Shown here: positions 1 to 8,566 of the stretch, in pieces
How the letters are laid out: each line of letters opens with the position of its first letter
How positions within the stretch are numbered: the first letter of the stretch is position 1
Source of the DNA: an uncultured Pelagibacteraceae bacterium
Lineage (GTDB): Bacteria; Pseudomonadota; Alphaproteobacteria; Pelagibacterales; Pelagibacteraceae
Direction of reading: 5' to 3'
Assembly: GCA_902515185.1 (NCBI GenBank)
Contig: CABXTN010000002.1
Span: 1 to 64,000 of the forward strand
DNA: 64,000 bases
Notes under the pieces: model-generated
What the model was told of the DNA's origin: nothing
The model's input: only the letters and a program-made list of their open reading frames with translations
The model's database searches: none
Position numbers and translations under genes: made by a program

Positions 1-533
1 ATACAATCGGCGCCCAAAGATTTTACTTTTCCTTTAATAAAAATTTCTGTTTCATAAATACTATCTCCTAAGGCCTCACCTGCGTCCCCACATATTAGGA
101 TATTTCCTGATTGAGCCATAAATGCACACATGTGTCCAACCGATCCTTTGACTACAATATTTATACCTTTCATAGATATTCCACATCTGGAACTTGCGTC
201 TCCATCAATTATTAACAATCCTCCATGAGCAGTTGCGCCTGCCGATTGAGAAGCGTTACCTTTAACATGTATTTTTCCAGACATCATATTTTCTCCTACT
301 CCAGTCCCAACATTACCGTCAATTGTTACAGAAGCATTTTGATTCATACCTGCGCAGTAATATCCTGTATGTCCTTTTATTGTAATATCGATGTCGTCTT
401 TTAGTCCAGCGCATATAGCGTGATTTCCTTCAGGGTTTGTAATTGTATAGTTTCTTTGATTTTTTTTTATTCCCACATTTTGTAATTTTTCATTTACATC
501 TCTAAGTTTTAGTTTTTTTAAATCTAAATTCAT
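1..533 (-). CDS. GXGXG-domain protein, second N-methylglutamate-synthase beta-like subunit (partial, 3' end off window)
   Basis: About 177 residues are readable from the ATG at 533 with no stop before the left edge. They show the repeated Gly-rich beta-helix of the glutamate synthase alpha C-terminal (GXGXG) domain, for example GVGENMMSG and GGLLIIDGDASSRCG. In split glutamate-synthase-like enzymes this domain is a separate structural subunit (MgsB/GlxC). It is a paralogue of the protein at 5217-6071. Its ATG overlaps the stop of the upstream amidotransferase gene in a TAATG junction, so the two are translationally coupled. An FMN-binding partner, if one exists, would lie beyond the left edge. 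Confidence 0.85.
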   Translation of the reverse strand, partial: MNLDLKKLKLRDVNEKLQNVGIKKNQRNYTITNPEGNHAICAGLKDDIDITIKGHTGYYCAGMNQNASVTIDGNVGTGVGENMMSGKIHVKGNASQSAGATAHGGLLIIDGDASSRCGISMKGINIVVKGSVGHMCAFMAQSGNILICGDAGEALGDSIYETEIFIKGKVKSLGADC

Positions 534-1417
534 TAATTTCCCCACATATATACAATACCAGGCTCTGGTTCAAAAATTTTTGCATTATTAACTTTAGGTA
601 AATGTGCCATCGCCTGAAATTCAGATGCTATAGCCACATAATCTTTAGTTTCAGCTATTACTGCGGGTTTGCAAGCTATTTCGTCTCTAACTATAGCAAA
701 ACCTTTTCTTGTTCCTGTAATAAAAGTATAAAATCCATCAAGATCTTTCAATCCAGATAGCAGTGTATCCTTTAAATTTTTTTTATTTTTTAAGTTATTT
801 GAAATATATCCTGCAGCAACTTCTGTATCATTATCTGAATTGAATTTAGTGCCTTTTTTTTTTAATTCTCTCCTTAAATTGTTGTGATTAGACAAAGATC
901 CATTGTGAACCAAACATTCATCTTCACCAGTGGAGTAGGGGTGAGACCCATTAGTTGTAATAGCACTTTCCGTAGCCATTCTAGTATGTCCTATTCCATG
1001 GGATCCTTCTAATTTTTCTAAATTAAATTTTTTAACTACTTCTTCTGGATTTCCAACCTGTTTAAATATCTCAATAGATTTTCCATAACCAACCAACGAA
1101 ATATTCTTAAATTTTTCCTGGAGTATTTTTAATACTTTATCAGGTTTTTCATTTGTTTTAATTATTGCGTGATCAGAACTTTGATCAATTTTAACATTTT
1201 TAAGCAATTTACTTAATTGTTTTTTAAAAGACATGAAATTTATATCATTTAGACAAATAGAATATTTGTATTTGAACTTCTTTTCCTCTTTATAAATTGC
1301 AAAACCAGCACTGTCAGGTCCTCTAGATGACATATTTTTTAGCATACCAGATAAAAATTTACCTAAAGACTTTTCAAGATTTTTATTTTTAAGATAAATT
1401 CCAACAATTCCACACAT
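533..1417 (-). CDS. class II glutamine amidotransferase, second MgsA/GlxB-like subunit
   Basis: 294 aa beginning MCGIVGIY, the N-terminal nucleophile form of class II (Ntn) glutamine amidotransferases, where Cys2 hydrolyses glutamine. HTRMATES, the HNGSLSN motif and SDNDTE follow the GltB/PurF-type fold. It is a stand-alone amidotransferase of the GlxB/MgsA kind and is homologous to the protein at 6059-7003, with a more Lys-rich, diverged middle region. It sits between small membrane proteins downstream of amt and a GXGXG protein, so it probably supplies ammonia to, or is regulated by, a second split glutamate-synthase-like complex. The substrate is unknown. Confidence 0.85.
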   Translation of the reverse strand: MCGIVGIYLKNKNLEKSLGKFLSGMLKNMSSRGPDSAGFAIYKEEKKFKYKYSICLNDINFMSFKKQLSKLLKNVKIDQSSDHAIIKTNEKPDKVLKILQEKFKNISLVGYGKSIEIFKQVGNPEEVVKKFNLEKLEGSHGIGHTRMATESAITTNGSHPYSTGEDECLVHNGSLSNHNNLRRELKKKGTKFNSDNDTEVAAGYISNNLKNKKNLKDTLLSGLKDLDGFYTFITGTRKGFAIVRDEIACKPAVIAETKDYVAIASEFQAMAHLPKVNNAKIFEPEPGIVYMWGN

Positions 1418-1427
1418 AAGATTATAA

Positions 1428-1586
1428 TTAGATTAAAGATACTATGTAATCTTTATAATAAACAAAGGTAATCAATACAATAATGATAATTGCGGCAATT
1501 GCTCCGTATTTAGCCTTGGGCCAAGCTAATCTTGCCATTTTGCTTGGAGTCTTGTTTAAGTTTTCTTGAGAACTATTTTTTTCCAT
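1428..1586 (-). CDS. 52-aa single-pass membrane protein
   Basis: Read directly from the minus strand: ATG at 1586, stop at 1428-1430, 52 residues, start MEKNSSQENLNK and a hydrophobic core near residues 29-43 (AIAAIIIIVLITFVYY). The N-terminal half is polar and basic, fitting one transmembrane helix with the N-terminus inside. It fills the gap between the Amt-linked small protein and the amidotransferase, starting 10 nt past a strong terminator-like hairpin and ending 10 nt before the next start. No Shine-Dalgarno sequence is visible. Function is unknown; it may tether or tune the neighbouring complex. Confidence 0.6.
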   Translation of the reverse strand: MEKNSSQENLNKTPSKMARLAWPKAKYGAIAAIIIIVLITFVYYKDYIVSLI

Positions 1587-1595
1587 TATTTTAAA

Positions 1596-1621
1596 AAGGG
1601 CGCATAATTTTATGCGCCCTT
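1596..1621 (-). terminator. perfect 12-bp hairpin, probable intrinsic terminator of amt transcript
   Basis: AAGGGCGCATAA pairs with TTATGCGCCCTT around a two-base loop; in minus orientation it is followed by a short T run (TTTTTAAAA). It lies 11 bases past the stop of the 73-aa gene. It also lies just upstream of the 52-aa membrane ORF, so it may be a partial terminator lowering expression of the downstream genes relative to amt. Confidence 0.75.
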
Positions 1622-1632
1622 AATCTTTTTAG

Positions 1633-1854
1633 TTACCCATCGGTAATATTACTTTTCCAATCATTTGGACCACGTCTTTGTCGAGCAAGTTTTGCAAGTT
1701 TTTCACTTTCTTGCTTTGCTGTTATAACGTGCCATCCTATCCAAATGATAAATCCAAGAATTACTAAAATTCCCTCAGATCCAACACCTGGATAAATTGC
1801 TCCCTGGACTTCAGAGGCGCTTAAATGATCTATCCAGTTTGTTACTGTTGCCAT
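1633..1854 (-). CDS. 73-aa membrane protein linked to Amt
   Basis: 73 residues with one clear hydrophobic segment near residues 26-44 (GILVILGFIIWIGWHVI) followed by a charged, Arg/Lys-rich tail. A strong ribosome binding site (AAGGAGGA, 8 nt before ATG) fixes the start. It begins 12 bases after the amt stop and is followed by a terminator, so it belongs to the amt transcript. No family is recognised; the position suggests an accessory subunit or regulator of the transporter (inference). Confidence 0.75.
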   Translation of the reverse strand: MATVTNWIDHLSASEVQGAIYPGVGSEGILVILGFIIWIGWHVITAKQESEKLAKLARQRRGPNDWKSNITDG

Positions 1855-1866
1855 AAATTATCCTCC

Positions 1867-3267
1867 TTATCTAGTTGCAGAGGCCACAGATTTTTCATCA
1901 TCCTTTGCTGCCTCCATTATTTCATAGTCTAGTCCAGCGATTTCAGCTTCTCTAGGAATTCTAAGTCTACCCATTCCATTAAGAACTTTCGCTATTATAT
2001 ATCCTGGTACCATTCCTAGAACAAAGAACATTATTATTGCTCCAATGAACATTCCCAAAGGATTTATAGATGCATAAGTAGTTCCATCCCACATAGCTCC
2101 AACACTGTATCCAGATGAAGGATAACCATTTAGAACAAATCCACAAATTACTAGGCCTACAAAACCAGCATAACCATGTACTGCTACAGCACCAACCGCA
2201 TCATCAATTTTGAACTTTCGTTCAACCCAGTAATGCAATTTGTATGCGATAACTACACCGATCATACCTATAATCATTGATTGTATTGGGTGATACAAGT
2301 CGTTACCTGCAGAAGCACAAATTATTCCTGCTAGTCCAGATGAATATGTCCAAAAAGGATCGCCCTTTGAAATCACATATCCGGCTAGTAGTCCTCCAGA
2401 AAGCGACATTAAGAAGTTAAAAGTAATACCACTCAATGTTGTTGGAGTTACATAAATGTTTGTTGCGGTAAAGTATGTTACACCTTCCATTCCGTATTCT
2501 GGCCCTAAATCGAATATAGGTATATTACATGCTGCGTAAAATCCCCAGAAACCTGTGTAAATTAGAAATAATCCAATTACAACTAACCAAGGATTTCTTG
2601 GTCCAATGTTTCTTGGTTCACCACTTGATGTAAACTTACCTATTCTTGGTCCTAAAACAGCTAAAATACCAAGAGCAAATCCACCTGCAACAGCATGAAT
2701 TACTCCTGATGCATAAGCATCATGGTAACCTAAAAGTTTTAGCATCCAACCGTCAAAGTGCCAGCCCCATGCAGCATCTATAGTCCAAAAAACTGAACCA
2801 ATTGCAATTGCCAAAATACCGAAAGCAAAAGTAGTTATTCTTTCAATTACGGCTCCTGAAACAATTGAAGCTGCTGTCCATGAGAATAATAGAAACGCTG
2901 CCCAGAATACTCCGCTTATATGATCACCTAAATTGACAGCCATAAGTTGGCTTGTAGCAAGATAGTATTTAGCACTAAAAGCTGAATCGTCTGTTATTAA
3001 CGCATCGCTTCCATTCATTATTGATGGCGCAAGTCCGGGTCCTGTTGGAAAAGCCCAATATATCCACCATCCAAATAAAAACCACGTAACTGTTACCAAT
3101 GGTATCAGTATAGTATTTTTCATTAATGTATGTTGATGATGTTTATATCGAGAAGCTCCAACTTCATAAATACAGAATCCCACATGAATTAAAAACATGA
3201 GTACTACTGTTACCCAGTAGTAGAACTCTGTAAATATGGCCGTCAATGCACCTAGTTCGTCAGTCAT
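1867..3267 (-). CDS. amt: ammonium / methylammonium transporter of the Amt family
   Basis: 466 aa, an Amt/MEP/Rh-family channel with about 11 membrane segments. The pore twin histidines are visible at His191 (VIHAVAGG) and His364 (VAVHGYAGF), and the conserved GAVIERITTFAFG region is near residue 138. It begins MTDELGAL with no cleaved signal. A strong GGAGG site lies 7 nt before the ATG, preceded by a 16-bp palindrome. Amt proteins carry ammonium and often methylammonium; placement beside gmaS/mgs genes suggests uptake or recapture of ammonium or methylamine at the inner membrane. Transport specificity is not decided by sequence. Confidence 0.92.
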   Translation of the reverse strand: MTDELGALTAIFTEFYYWVTVVLMFLIHVGFCIYEVGASRYKHHQHTLMKNTILIPLVTVTWFLFGWWIYWAFPTGPGLAPSIMNGSDALITDDSAFSAKYYLATSQLMAVNLGDHISGVFWAAFLLFSWTAASIVSGAVIERITTFAFGILAIAIGSVFWTIDAAWGWHFDGWMLKLLGYHDAYASGVIHAVAGGFALGILAVLGPRIGKFTSSGEPRNIGPRNPWLVVIGLFLIYTGFWGFYAACNIPIFDLGPEYGMEGVTYFTATNIYVTPTTLSGITFNFLMSLSGGLLAGYVISKGDPFWTYSSGLAGIICASAGNDLYHPIQSMIIGMIGVVIAYKLHYWVERKFKIDDAVGAVAVHGYAGFVGLVICGFVLNGYPSSGYSVGAMWDGTTYASINPLGMFIGAIIMFFVLGMVPGYIIAKVLNGMGRLRIPREAEIAGLDYEIMEAAKDDEKSVASATR

Positions 3268-3278
3268 ATCAAACCTCC

Positions 3279-3294
3279 ATTTGTTTAAACAAAT
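3279..3294. promoter_or_regulatory. 16-bp perfect palindrome upstream of amt
   Basis: ATTTGTTTAAACAAAT is a perfect inverted repeat ending a few bases before the amt Shine-Dalgarno. It could be an operator or an mRNA stem controlling access to the ribosome site. The surrounding 3268-3403 gap holds no gene and must contain the amt promoter. Confidence 0.4.
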
Positions 3295-3403
3295 TATTAT
3301 TATCTTAATTTATGATATAGTTTGTTCAATGCTTAAAAACCTAAGATAGGCATAAACTTTTATTTACAAAACAACCTGCGGTAGATGAAATTTTTATAGA
3401 TTA

Positions 3404-3814
3404 TTAGAATTTTCTATATGCTTTTTTAAGATCAACAAGCGGGTGATTAGGTGACATTTGAAATTTAACTAATAGTTCTCTTGCTATCATATCTCTATCT
3501 TGTTGATTGTTTGGAAGTTTAATTTTTTTTGGAATTGTAACCCATCCATTTGCATTTCTGTCAAATACAGCAGGTCTATCTTCCTCATAACCCATGTGCA
3601 CATCTTCAAGCCAATTTAAGTCATCCCATCCCATTGCTTCAATATATTTTTTAAGGAAAGGTGTTAATCTCGAATAATCAGGTAAAAGATTAACGTCATA
3701 TCTATAGCCAATTGTTTGGCCAATCATCTTTTCTCTAGCTGTAGCTTTTTTTTTACCAAGCTGGCCTTTTACTTCTTTTGATCCAGTTTTTTTATTTTTC
3801 TTTTTTTTAGGCAT
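3404..3814 (-). CDS. 136-aa protein with basic N-terminal tail, unknown function
   Basis: 136 residues. The first 25 are almost all Lys/Gly/Thr (MPKKKKNKK...), followed by a soluble, Trp/Asp-rich domain (GWDDLNWLEDVHMGYEED) and a C-terminal helix ending LKKAYRKF. No family recognised. It is the last gene of the gmaS-mgsABC run, 5 nt after mgsC, and its lysine tail closely resembles the tail of MgsC, suggesting the two proteins share a partner or location. It could be an extra subunit of the N-methylglutamate-synthase-like complex (inference). Confidence 0.7.
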   Translation of the reverse strand: MPKKKKNKKTGSKEVKGQLGKKKATAREKMIGQTIGYRYDVNLLPDYSRLTPFLKKYIEAMGWDDLNWLEDVHMGYEEDRPAVFDRNANGWVTIPKKIKLPNNQQDRDMIARELLVKFQMSPNHPLVDLKKAYRKF

Positions 3815-3819
3815 AAAAA

Positions 3820-5217
3820 TTAAATTTTATGAAAGTCATCCACACCAACAGTGTGATTAGTTCCTGATAATGGAACTTTAGCGAGAGCAGAAGCTTCCAT
3901 TGTTAAAGCTGCTAAATCCTCTGGTTCCAATGAATGTATATTTGTTTTACCACAAGCTCTAGCAAGAAGTTGAGCTTCAAGAGTCATTGCATGTAAATAA
4001 TTATATACTCTTAATGCAGCTTCATCAGGGTTTAATCGTTTTCTTAACTTAGGATCCTGAGTAGCAACTCCTACAGGGCAACGACCAGTATGACAATGAT
4101 AGCAGTGACCAGCTGGAACTCCCATTTCTTTTTCAAAATTTGACTCTGGTATTTCTTTATTACAATTTAATGCCACCATAGCTCCAGTTCCGATAGCTAT
4201 AGCATCAGCACCCAAAGCAAGCGCCTTTGCCATATCTGCTCCATCTCTTACACCGCCCGCATAAATTAAAGTAACTTTACCTGTTTTACCCACATCATCA
4301 ATTGCCCTTCTAGCTTCTCTTATTGCTGCTATTCCTGGAATACCTGTATTCGCAGCAGCTATATGTGGTCCTGCTCCAGTTGAGCCTTCCATACCATCAA
4401 GATAAATTGAGTCTGGATCACATTTTGCAGCCATACGAACATCATCATAAACTTTTGCAGCTCCAAGTTTTAATTGTATTGGTACTTTGTTTTTTGTTAA
4501 TTCTCTTAGCTCTGCCACTTTTAAAGCTAAATCGTCTGGTCCTAGCCAATCAGGATGTCTAGCAGGTGATCTTTGATCAATACCGGCTGGCAAAGATCTC
4601 ATTTCTGCAACTTGGTCAGTTACTTTCTGACCCATCAAGTGACCACCCATACCTACTTTTTGACCTTGGCCAATAAAAACTTCTATTCCATCTGCGAGTT
4701 GTGCATGATGTGGATTAAAACCATATCTGGATTGAATACATTGATAATACCATTTCTCAGAATATCTTCTTTCATCTGGAATCATTCCACCTTCACCTGA
4801 ACAAGTGGCACTTCCAGCCATAGTAGCTCCTCTTGCTAGAGCCGTTTTTGCTTCATAAGATAATGCACCAAAACTCATACCTGTTATGTATACTGGAATA
4901 TCAAGTTCGATTGGATTTTCACATCTTGGACCTATTATAGTTTTTGTTTCACATTTTTCCCTGTAACCTTCGATAACAAATCTCGTAAGTGTACCAGGTA
5001 AAAAAACCAAATCATCAAAAGTTGGAATTTTTTTCATTAATGCCATTCCACGCATTCTGTATCTTCCCAATTGTGCTTTGATATGAATATCGTCTATAAC
5101 TTCTGGGGTAAAAATTGAATTGTAGCCTAGTAAGCTTTTATTTCTTTTTGAAAATTCTGTTTGTCCATTACCATTTGAATGACCCTTTGATTTACCGTTT
5201 TTCTTTTTTTTTGCCAT
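3820..5217 (-). CDS. mgsC: FMN/Fe-S glutamate-synthase-domain subunit (N-methylglutamate synthase gamma, GlxD-like)
   Basis: 465 aa carrying the glutamate synthase central domain: GMSFGALSYEAK near 113, DGMEGSTGAGP near 274 (phosphate-binding loop), GADAIAIGTGAMVAL near 336, and Cys372, 375 and 380 for the iron-sulfur cluster (CPVGVATQ follows). In methylotrophs MgsC makes N-methylglutamate by moving methylamine onto 2-oxoglutarate or glutamate; the same architecture occurs in GlxD proteins of unclear substrate. The first 20 residues form a Lys/Gly/Asn-rich tail unusual for the family. It overlaps mgsB by TAATG. Call rests on gmaS context; an ordinary ammonia-using role is the alternative. 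Confidence 0.85.
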   Translation of the reverse strand: MAKKKKNGKSKGHSNGNGQTEFSKRNKSLLGYNSIFTPEVIDDIHIKAQLGRYRMRGMALMKKIPTFDDLVFLPGTLTRFVIEGYREKCETKTIIGPRCENPIELDIPVYITGMSFGALSYEAKTALARGATMAGSATCSGEGGMIPDERRYSEKWYYQCIQSRYGFNPHHAQLADGIEVFIGQGQKVGMGGHLMGQKVTDQVAEMRSLPAGIDQRSPARHPDWLGPDDLALKVAELRELTKNKVPIQLKLGAAKVYDDVRMAAKCDPDSIYLDGMEGSTGAGPHIAAANTGIPGIAAIREARRAIDDVGKTGKVTLIYAGGVRDGADMAKALALGADAIAIGTGAMVALNCNKEIPESNFEKEMGVPAGHCYHCHTGRCPVGVATQDPKLRKRLNPDEAALRVYNYLHAMTLEAQLLARACGKTNIHSLEPEDLAALTMEASALAKVPLSGTNHTVGVDDFHKI

Positions 5218-6071
5218 TATATAGCTCCTTTCTTTTCTGTAGGTTCTAAAGCGTCATAGTTCCAAAGTTTTTTACCAGAAACAACTTTCGTCATTTTTGA
5301 TACATCAAAATTATCACCAATTTCCGCTACTTTAAGTTTTCTTTTCAGCCAATCCATATCACTTTTTGTCATAGGAGTTTCCACCGCATCACTACCAAAC
5401 GATCCTATTTTTCCACCTATGAATAGTGTCCCATCATACATCGAGTCACCAAGATTTATCCCAACGTCACCTAAGATAATTATTCTTCCTCTCTGCATCA
5501 TAAAACCAGTAAAAGCACCAGCGTCTCCACCGATAATAATAGTACCACCTTTTTGGTCAATTCCAGTTCTAGCTCCTACACTGCCTTTACAAATTAAATC
5601 CCCACCTCTTATTGCTGCTCCAAAACAAGATCCAGCATTTTTTTCAATCACTACTTTTCCAGCCATCATATTTTCTGCACATGACCATCCGACTCTTCCA
5701 TTAATTCTAACTGTTGGACCATCTATAGAACCAACTCCAAAATATCCTAAACTTCCCTCAAAAATTAAATTAAGTTTATTTAAAACACCAACCCCTAAGC
5801 TATGTTTTCCTTGTGGGTTTTTTATAACGATGGTTCCATAACCTTGACTCATTAATTCATCTATTTTTCTATTTGCTTCTTTACAATCTAAATCCTTAAC
5901 ATCAAGATCTATTCTTTTATTAAAATCAACATCATAAGTACCCCAATAATAAAAATTTTCTGCTTCATCAGGATTAAAAAATTTTTGTTGAGTTTTTCCT
6001 GTAAGAACCTCCGTATGGAGGCCCATCGATTGAGCTTTAGTTTTTTTTTCAGTTGTTTTTAAATTTGCCAT
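5217..6071 (-). CDS. mgsB: GXGXG subunit of N-methylglutamate-synthase-like complex (GlxC-like)
   Basis: 284 aa. A short N-terminal extension is followed by the Gly-rich right-handed beta-helix of the glutamate synthase alpha C-terminal domain (GRVGWSCAENMMAG, GGTIIIGGDAGAFTGF, GRIIILGDVGINLG). Split out as its own gene it is the MgsB/GlxC subunit. Its start lies 13 nt inside mgsA and its stop overlaps mgsC, so the three are translated as a unit. The domain has no known catalytic residues; it is structural in glutamate synthase. Confidence 0.85.
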   Translation of the reverse strand: MANLKTTEKKTKAQSMGLHTEVLTGKTQQKFFNPDEAENFYYWGTYDVDFNKRIDLDVKDLDCKEANRKIDELMSQGYGTIVIKNPQGKHSLGVGVLNKLNLIFEGSLGYFGVGSIDGPTVRINGRVGWSCAENMMAGKVVIEKNAGSCFGAAIRGGDLICKGSVGARTGIDQKGGTIIIGGDAGAFTGFMMQRGRIIILGDVGINLGDSMYDGTLFIGGKIGSFGSDAVETPMTKSDMDWLKRKLKVAEIGDNFDVSKMTKVVSGKKLWNYDALEPTEKKGAI

Positions 6072-7003
6072 ACCTTCACCTCTCCGTCGAATGGGTCGTA
6101 TGTATCTATTTCTTGCGGCAACAATGATCTAATAGCAATCTCCTCAGATCCCATAGCAACCAGATTGTCAGACTCATATAAAACTAAAGGTTTTGCAGCC
6201 ATTGTATCTTTTGCCATTCCTAATGAGTCTTTAGTCGCAACAAAATAAGTAAAAACACCGTCTAAACCAGTTAGAGATGCTCTCATACCCTCTTCTAAAG
6301 TTGCACCATTTCTCATTTTGTCAGCAAGATATACAGCTATAAGCTCAGAGTCACACTCAGACATAAATCTCATTCCTTTGTTTTCAAGAAGTCTTCTATT
6401 ATTCCAATAATTTGTTAACTGACCGTTATGAACAACAGAGACATCACTAAATGGATACCCCCAAAATGGGTGGGCTGACTTAATATCTACGCCAGATTCA
6501 GTTGCCATTCTAGCATGACCAATAGCATGTGTTCCAACTACTTTATCTAAGTTATATCTATCACAAACCATTTTTGCGTTTCCAAGATCTTTAATTACTT
6601 CAAGAGATTTTCCCATGGAAAGAATTTCTACACCGGGAATGCTCTCAATCTTTTGTGATAACTCTAATAAATCATCCTTATTATACTCCACTTCATATCT
6701 TAATGAATAAGGCATAACTCTTTCTTCTTTTACAATTTTTACTCCCATATCTGAAAGATAACTTTCAACAATTTTTTTTCTTTTGTCATAAACAGATACA
6801 TCTTCAGCAATCGAGGAACTTCCCTCTCCAACGTTTTCTCCTATCTTAACTCTCATGATAAAATTTTTTCCTTCAGTCTCAGAATATAAAGCATAACCAG
6901 TGGAGTCTTCTCCTCGATGTTTTAAAGCTTGAAGCATTCCCTGAAGTTCGTGCCCAACTTTTGATGACTTTCCTCTATGTATTAAACCTGCTATTCCACA
7001 CAT
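6059..7003 (-). CDS. mgsA: class II glutamine amidotransferase subunit of N-methylglutamate-synthase-like complex
   Basis: 314 aa with catalytic Cys2 (MCGIAGLI), KHRGEDSTGYALY, GHARMATES, VVHNGQLTNYWNNRR and MSECDSE, all class II amidotransferase landmarks. It lies 26 nt after gmaS and overlaps mgsB. In the methylamine pathway this subunit pairs with MgsB and MgsC to build N-methylglutamate from gamma-glutamylmethylamide or methylamine. A paralogue lies at 533-1417, so the enzyme is at least partly duplicated here. Confidence 0.87.
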   Translation of the reverse strand: MCGIAGLIHRGKSSKVGHELQGMLQALKHRGEDSTGYALYSETEGKNFIMRVKIGENVGEGSSSIAEDVSVYDKRKKIVESYLSDMGVKIVKEERVMPYSLRYEVEYNKDDLLELSQKIESIPGVEILSMGKSLEVIKDLGNAKMVCDRYNLDKVVGTHAIGHARMATESGVDIKSAHPFWGYPFSDVSVVHNGQLTNYWNNRRLLENKGMRFMSECDSELIAVYLADKMRNGATLEEGMRASLTGLDGVFTYFVATKDSLGMAKDTMAAKPLVLYESDNLVAMGSEEIAIRSLLPQEIDTYDPFDGEVKVWQI

Positions 7004-7029
7004 ATTTTTTCCTCTATTAATTTAAAAGA

Positions 7030-8499
7030 CTACGGTAGACAATCCAAGTACGTATCTAGATCCCACTGAGTTGTTGCACCTAAAAATTTTTCCCATTCAT
7101 CATTTTTATACCAATGAAATATTTTATACATTTCATCAGGCATTGCTGATTGAACTATTTTATCTTCAGAAAGTCTACTAAGTGCCTCACCTAAACTTAA
7201 AGGTAATTTTTTTACATCTTTACCAGCTTTTTGAGCTTCATAAATATTTCTAGACTCTGGCTTGCCAGGATCAATTTTGTTTGAAATACCATCGTCCATA
7301 GTTTTAAGCAATGCAGCACCCATCAGGTAAGGATTATGCATTGAATCTACAGATCTATATTCAAATCTTCCAGGAGCTGAAACTCTTAAACCACAAGTTC
7401 TGTTTTGATATCCCCAGTCTGCATAAACTGGTGCCCAAAAACCTTGATCCCATAATCTTCTATACGAATTAACTGTTGATGAACCAATTGCAGTTAAAGC
7501 AGGCAAATGTTTCATAATACCACCAATTGATTGTAACCCAATTTTTCCAGGAAGCTGCATATCTTTTGTATCAGGCATAAAAGTGTTTGTCCCACCTTCT
7601 ACGTATGTAAAGACTTCTTCAACGCCTGGTAAAGATTTATGTCCAAGTTTTTTAACTATATCTTTTCCACCTGTCCATAAAGACATATTAGTATGACATC
7701 CACTAGCAGAAACACCCATAAATGGTTTAGTCATAAAACAGGCAATTAATCCATGTTCTCTAGCAACCTGAGCACAAATTTGTCTATAAGTTGAAAGTCT
7801 GTCAGCATTTCTCAAAACATCATCAAACATCCAATTTAATTCTAGTTGACCTGGAGCATCTTCGTGGTCTCCTTGAATCATATCAAGACCCATTGCATTT
7901 GCATATTCAATAACTTTCATAAAAACCGGTCTTAATGATTCAAATTGATCAATATGATAACAGAAAGGCTTTGAAAAACCTTTACCTGTGGGTGTACCAT
8001 CTTCATTTTTAGTCAACCACATCATTTCAGGTTCAGTACCAACTCGCATTTGATATCCATGTTTTTTCTTAAATTCTTGAGCAATTATTCTTAAATTTCC
8101 TCTGCAGTCCGAAGTTAAATGACCACCCGGATTTTCTCTTTCTTCTCTATTTCTAAAACAAGTACAAAAAACTCGAGCAACTCTTTTATCCCAAGGTAAT
8201 TGAACAAAAGTTTCAGGATCAGGTATACCAACTAATTCTTTAGCCTCTGGACCATATCCAATATAATTATTATGACGATCTAAAAACAAGTTTGCTGTTG
8301 CACCATAAACTAATTGAAATCCTTTTTCTGCTGTTCTTTCCCAATGGTCGGCAGGTATTCCTTTTCCCACTACTCTTCCTGTTACAGAAATAAATTGAAA
8401 ATAAATGTAAGTAATTCCTAATTCTTTAATTTTTTCTCTTACTTTTTTTACCAGCTTATCTCTACCTGGTTGATTTACATGTTTTTCTAAATCTGTCAT
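7030..8499 (-). CDS. gmaS: glutamine-synthetase-family ligase, probable gamma-glutamylmethylamide synthetase (GlnT/GmaS type)
   Basis: 489 aa of the glutamine synthetase fold: GTEPEMMW (metal-binding Glu), GDHEDAPGQLELNW, SGCHTNMSLW and the C-terminal GLRVSAPGRFEYRS arginine region are visible. GmaS joins methylamine to glutamate with ATP. It is of the GlnT/type III-like group whose members are hard to separate from true glutamine synthetases by sequence; the mgsABC genes directly downstream and tdm upstream favour methylamine as substrate. A strong purine-rich site (AAGGGGGG) precedes the ATG. Its likely promoter is the one at 9960-9987 or within the 67-base gap upstream. Confidence 0.8.
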   Translation of the reverse strand: MTDLEKHVNQPGRDKLVKKVREKIKELGITYIYFQFISVTGRVVGKGIPADHWERTAEKGFQLVYGATANLFLDRHNNYIGYGPEAKELVGIPDPETFVQLPWDKRVARVFCTCFRNREERENPGGHLTSDCRGNLRIIAQEFKKKHGYQMRVGTEPEMMWLTKNEDGTPTGKGFSKPFCYHIDQFESLRPVFMKVIEYANAMGLDMIQGDHEDAPGQLELNWMFDDVLRNADRLSTYRQICAQVAREHGLIACFMTKPFMGVSASGCHTNMSLWTGGKDIVKKLGHKSLPGVEEVFTYVEGGTNTFMPDTKDMQLPGKIGLQSIGGIMKHLPALTAIGSSTVNSYRRLWDQGFWAPVYADWGYQNRTCGLRVSAPGRFEYRSVDSMHNPYLMGAALLKTMDDGISNKIDPGKPESRNIYEAQKAGKDVKKLPLSLGEALSRLSEDKIVQSAMPDEMYKIFHWYKNDEWEKFLGATTQWDLDTYLDCLP

Positions 8500-8566
8500 T
8501 TTCCCCCCTTAGACTTTTAAGATTAAAAAGGTAACTGAAAAAAAAACATCTGTCTACTTAGATAAG

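Noticed and set aside
5419-5841. 140-aa open frame on the plus strand opposite mgsB
   Set aside because: It is antisense to a well-conserved beta-helix gene; its Pro/Ile-rich product mirrors the Gly-rich codons of mgsB and has no ribosome site.
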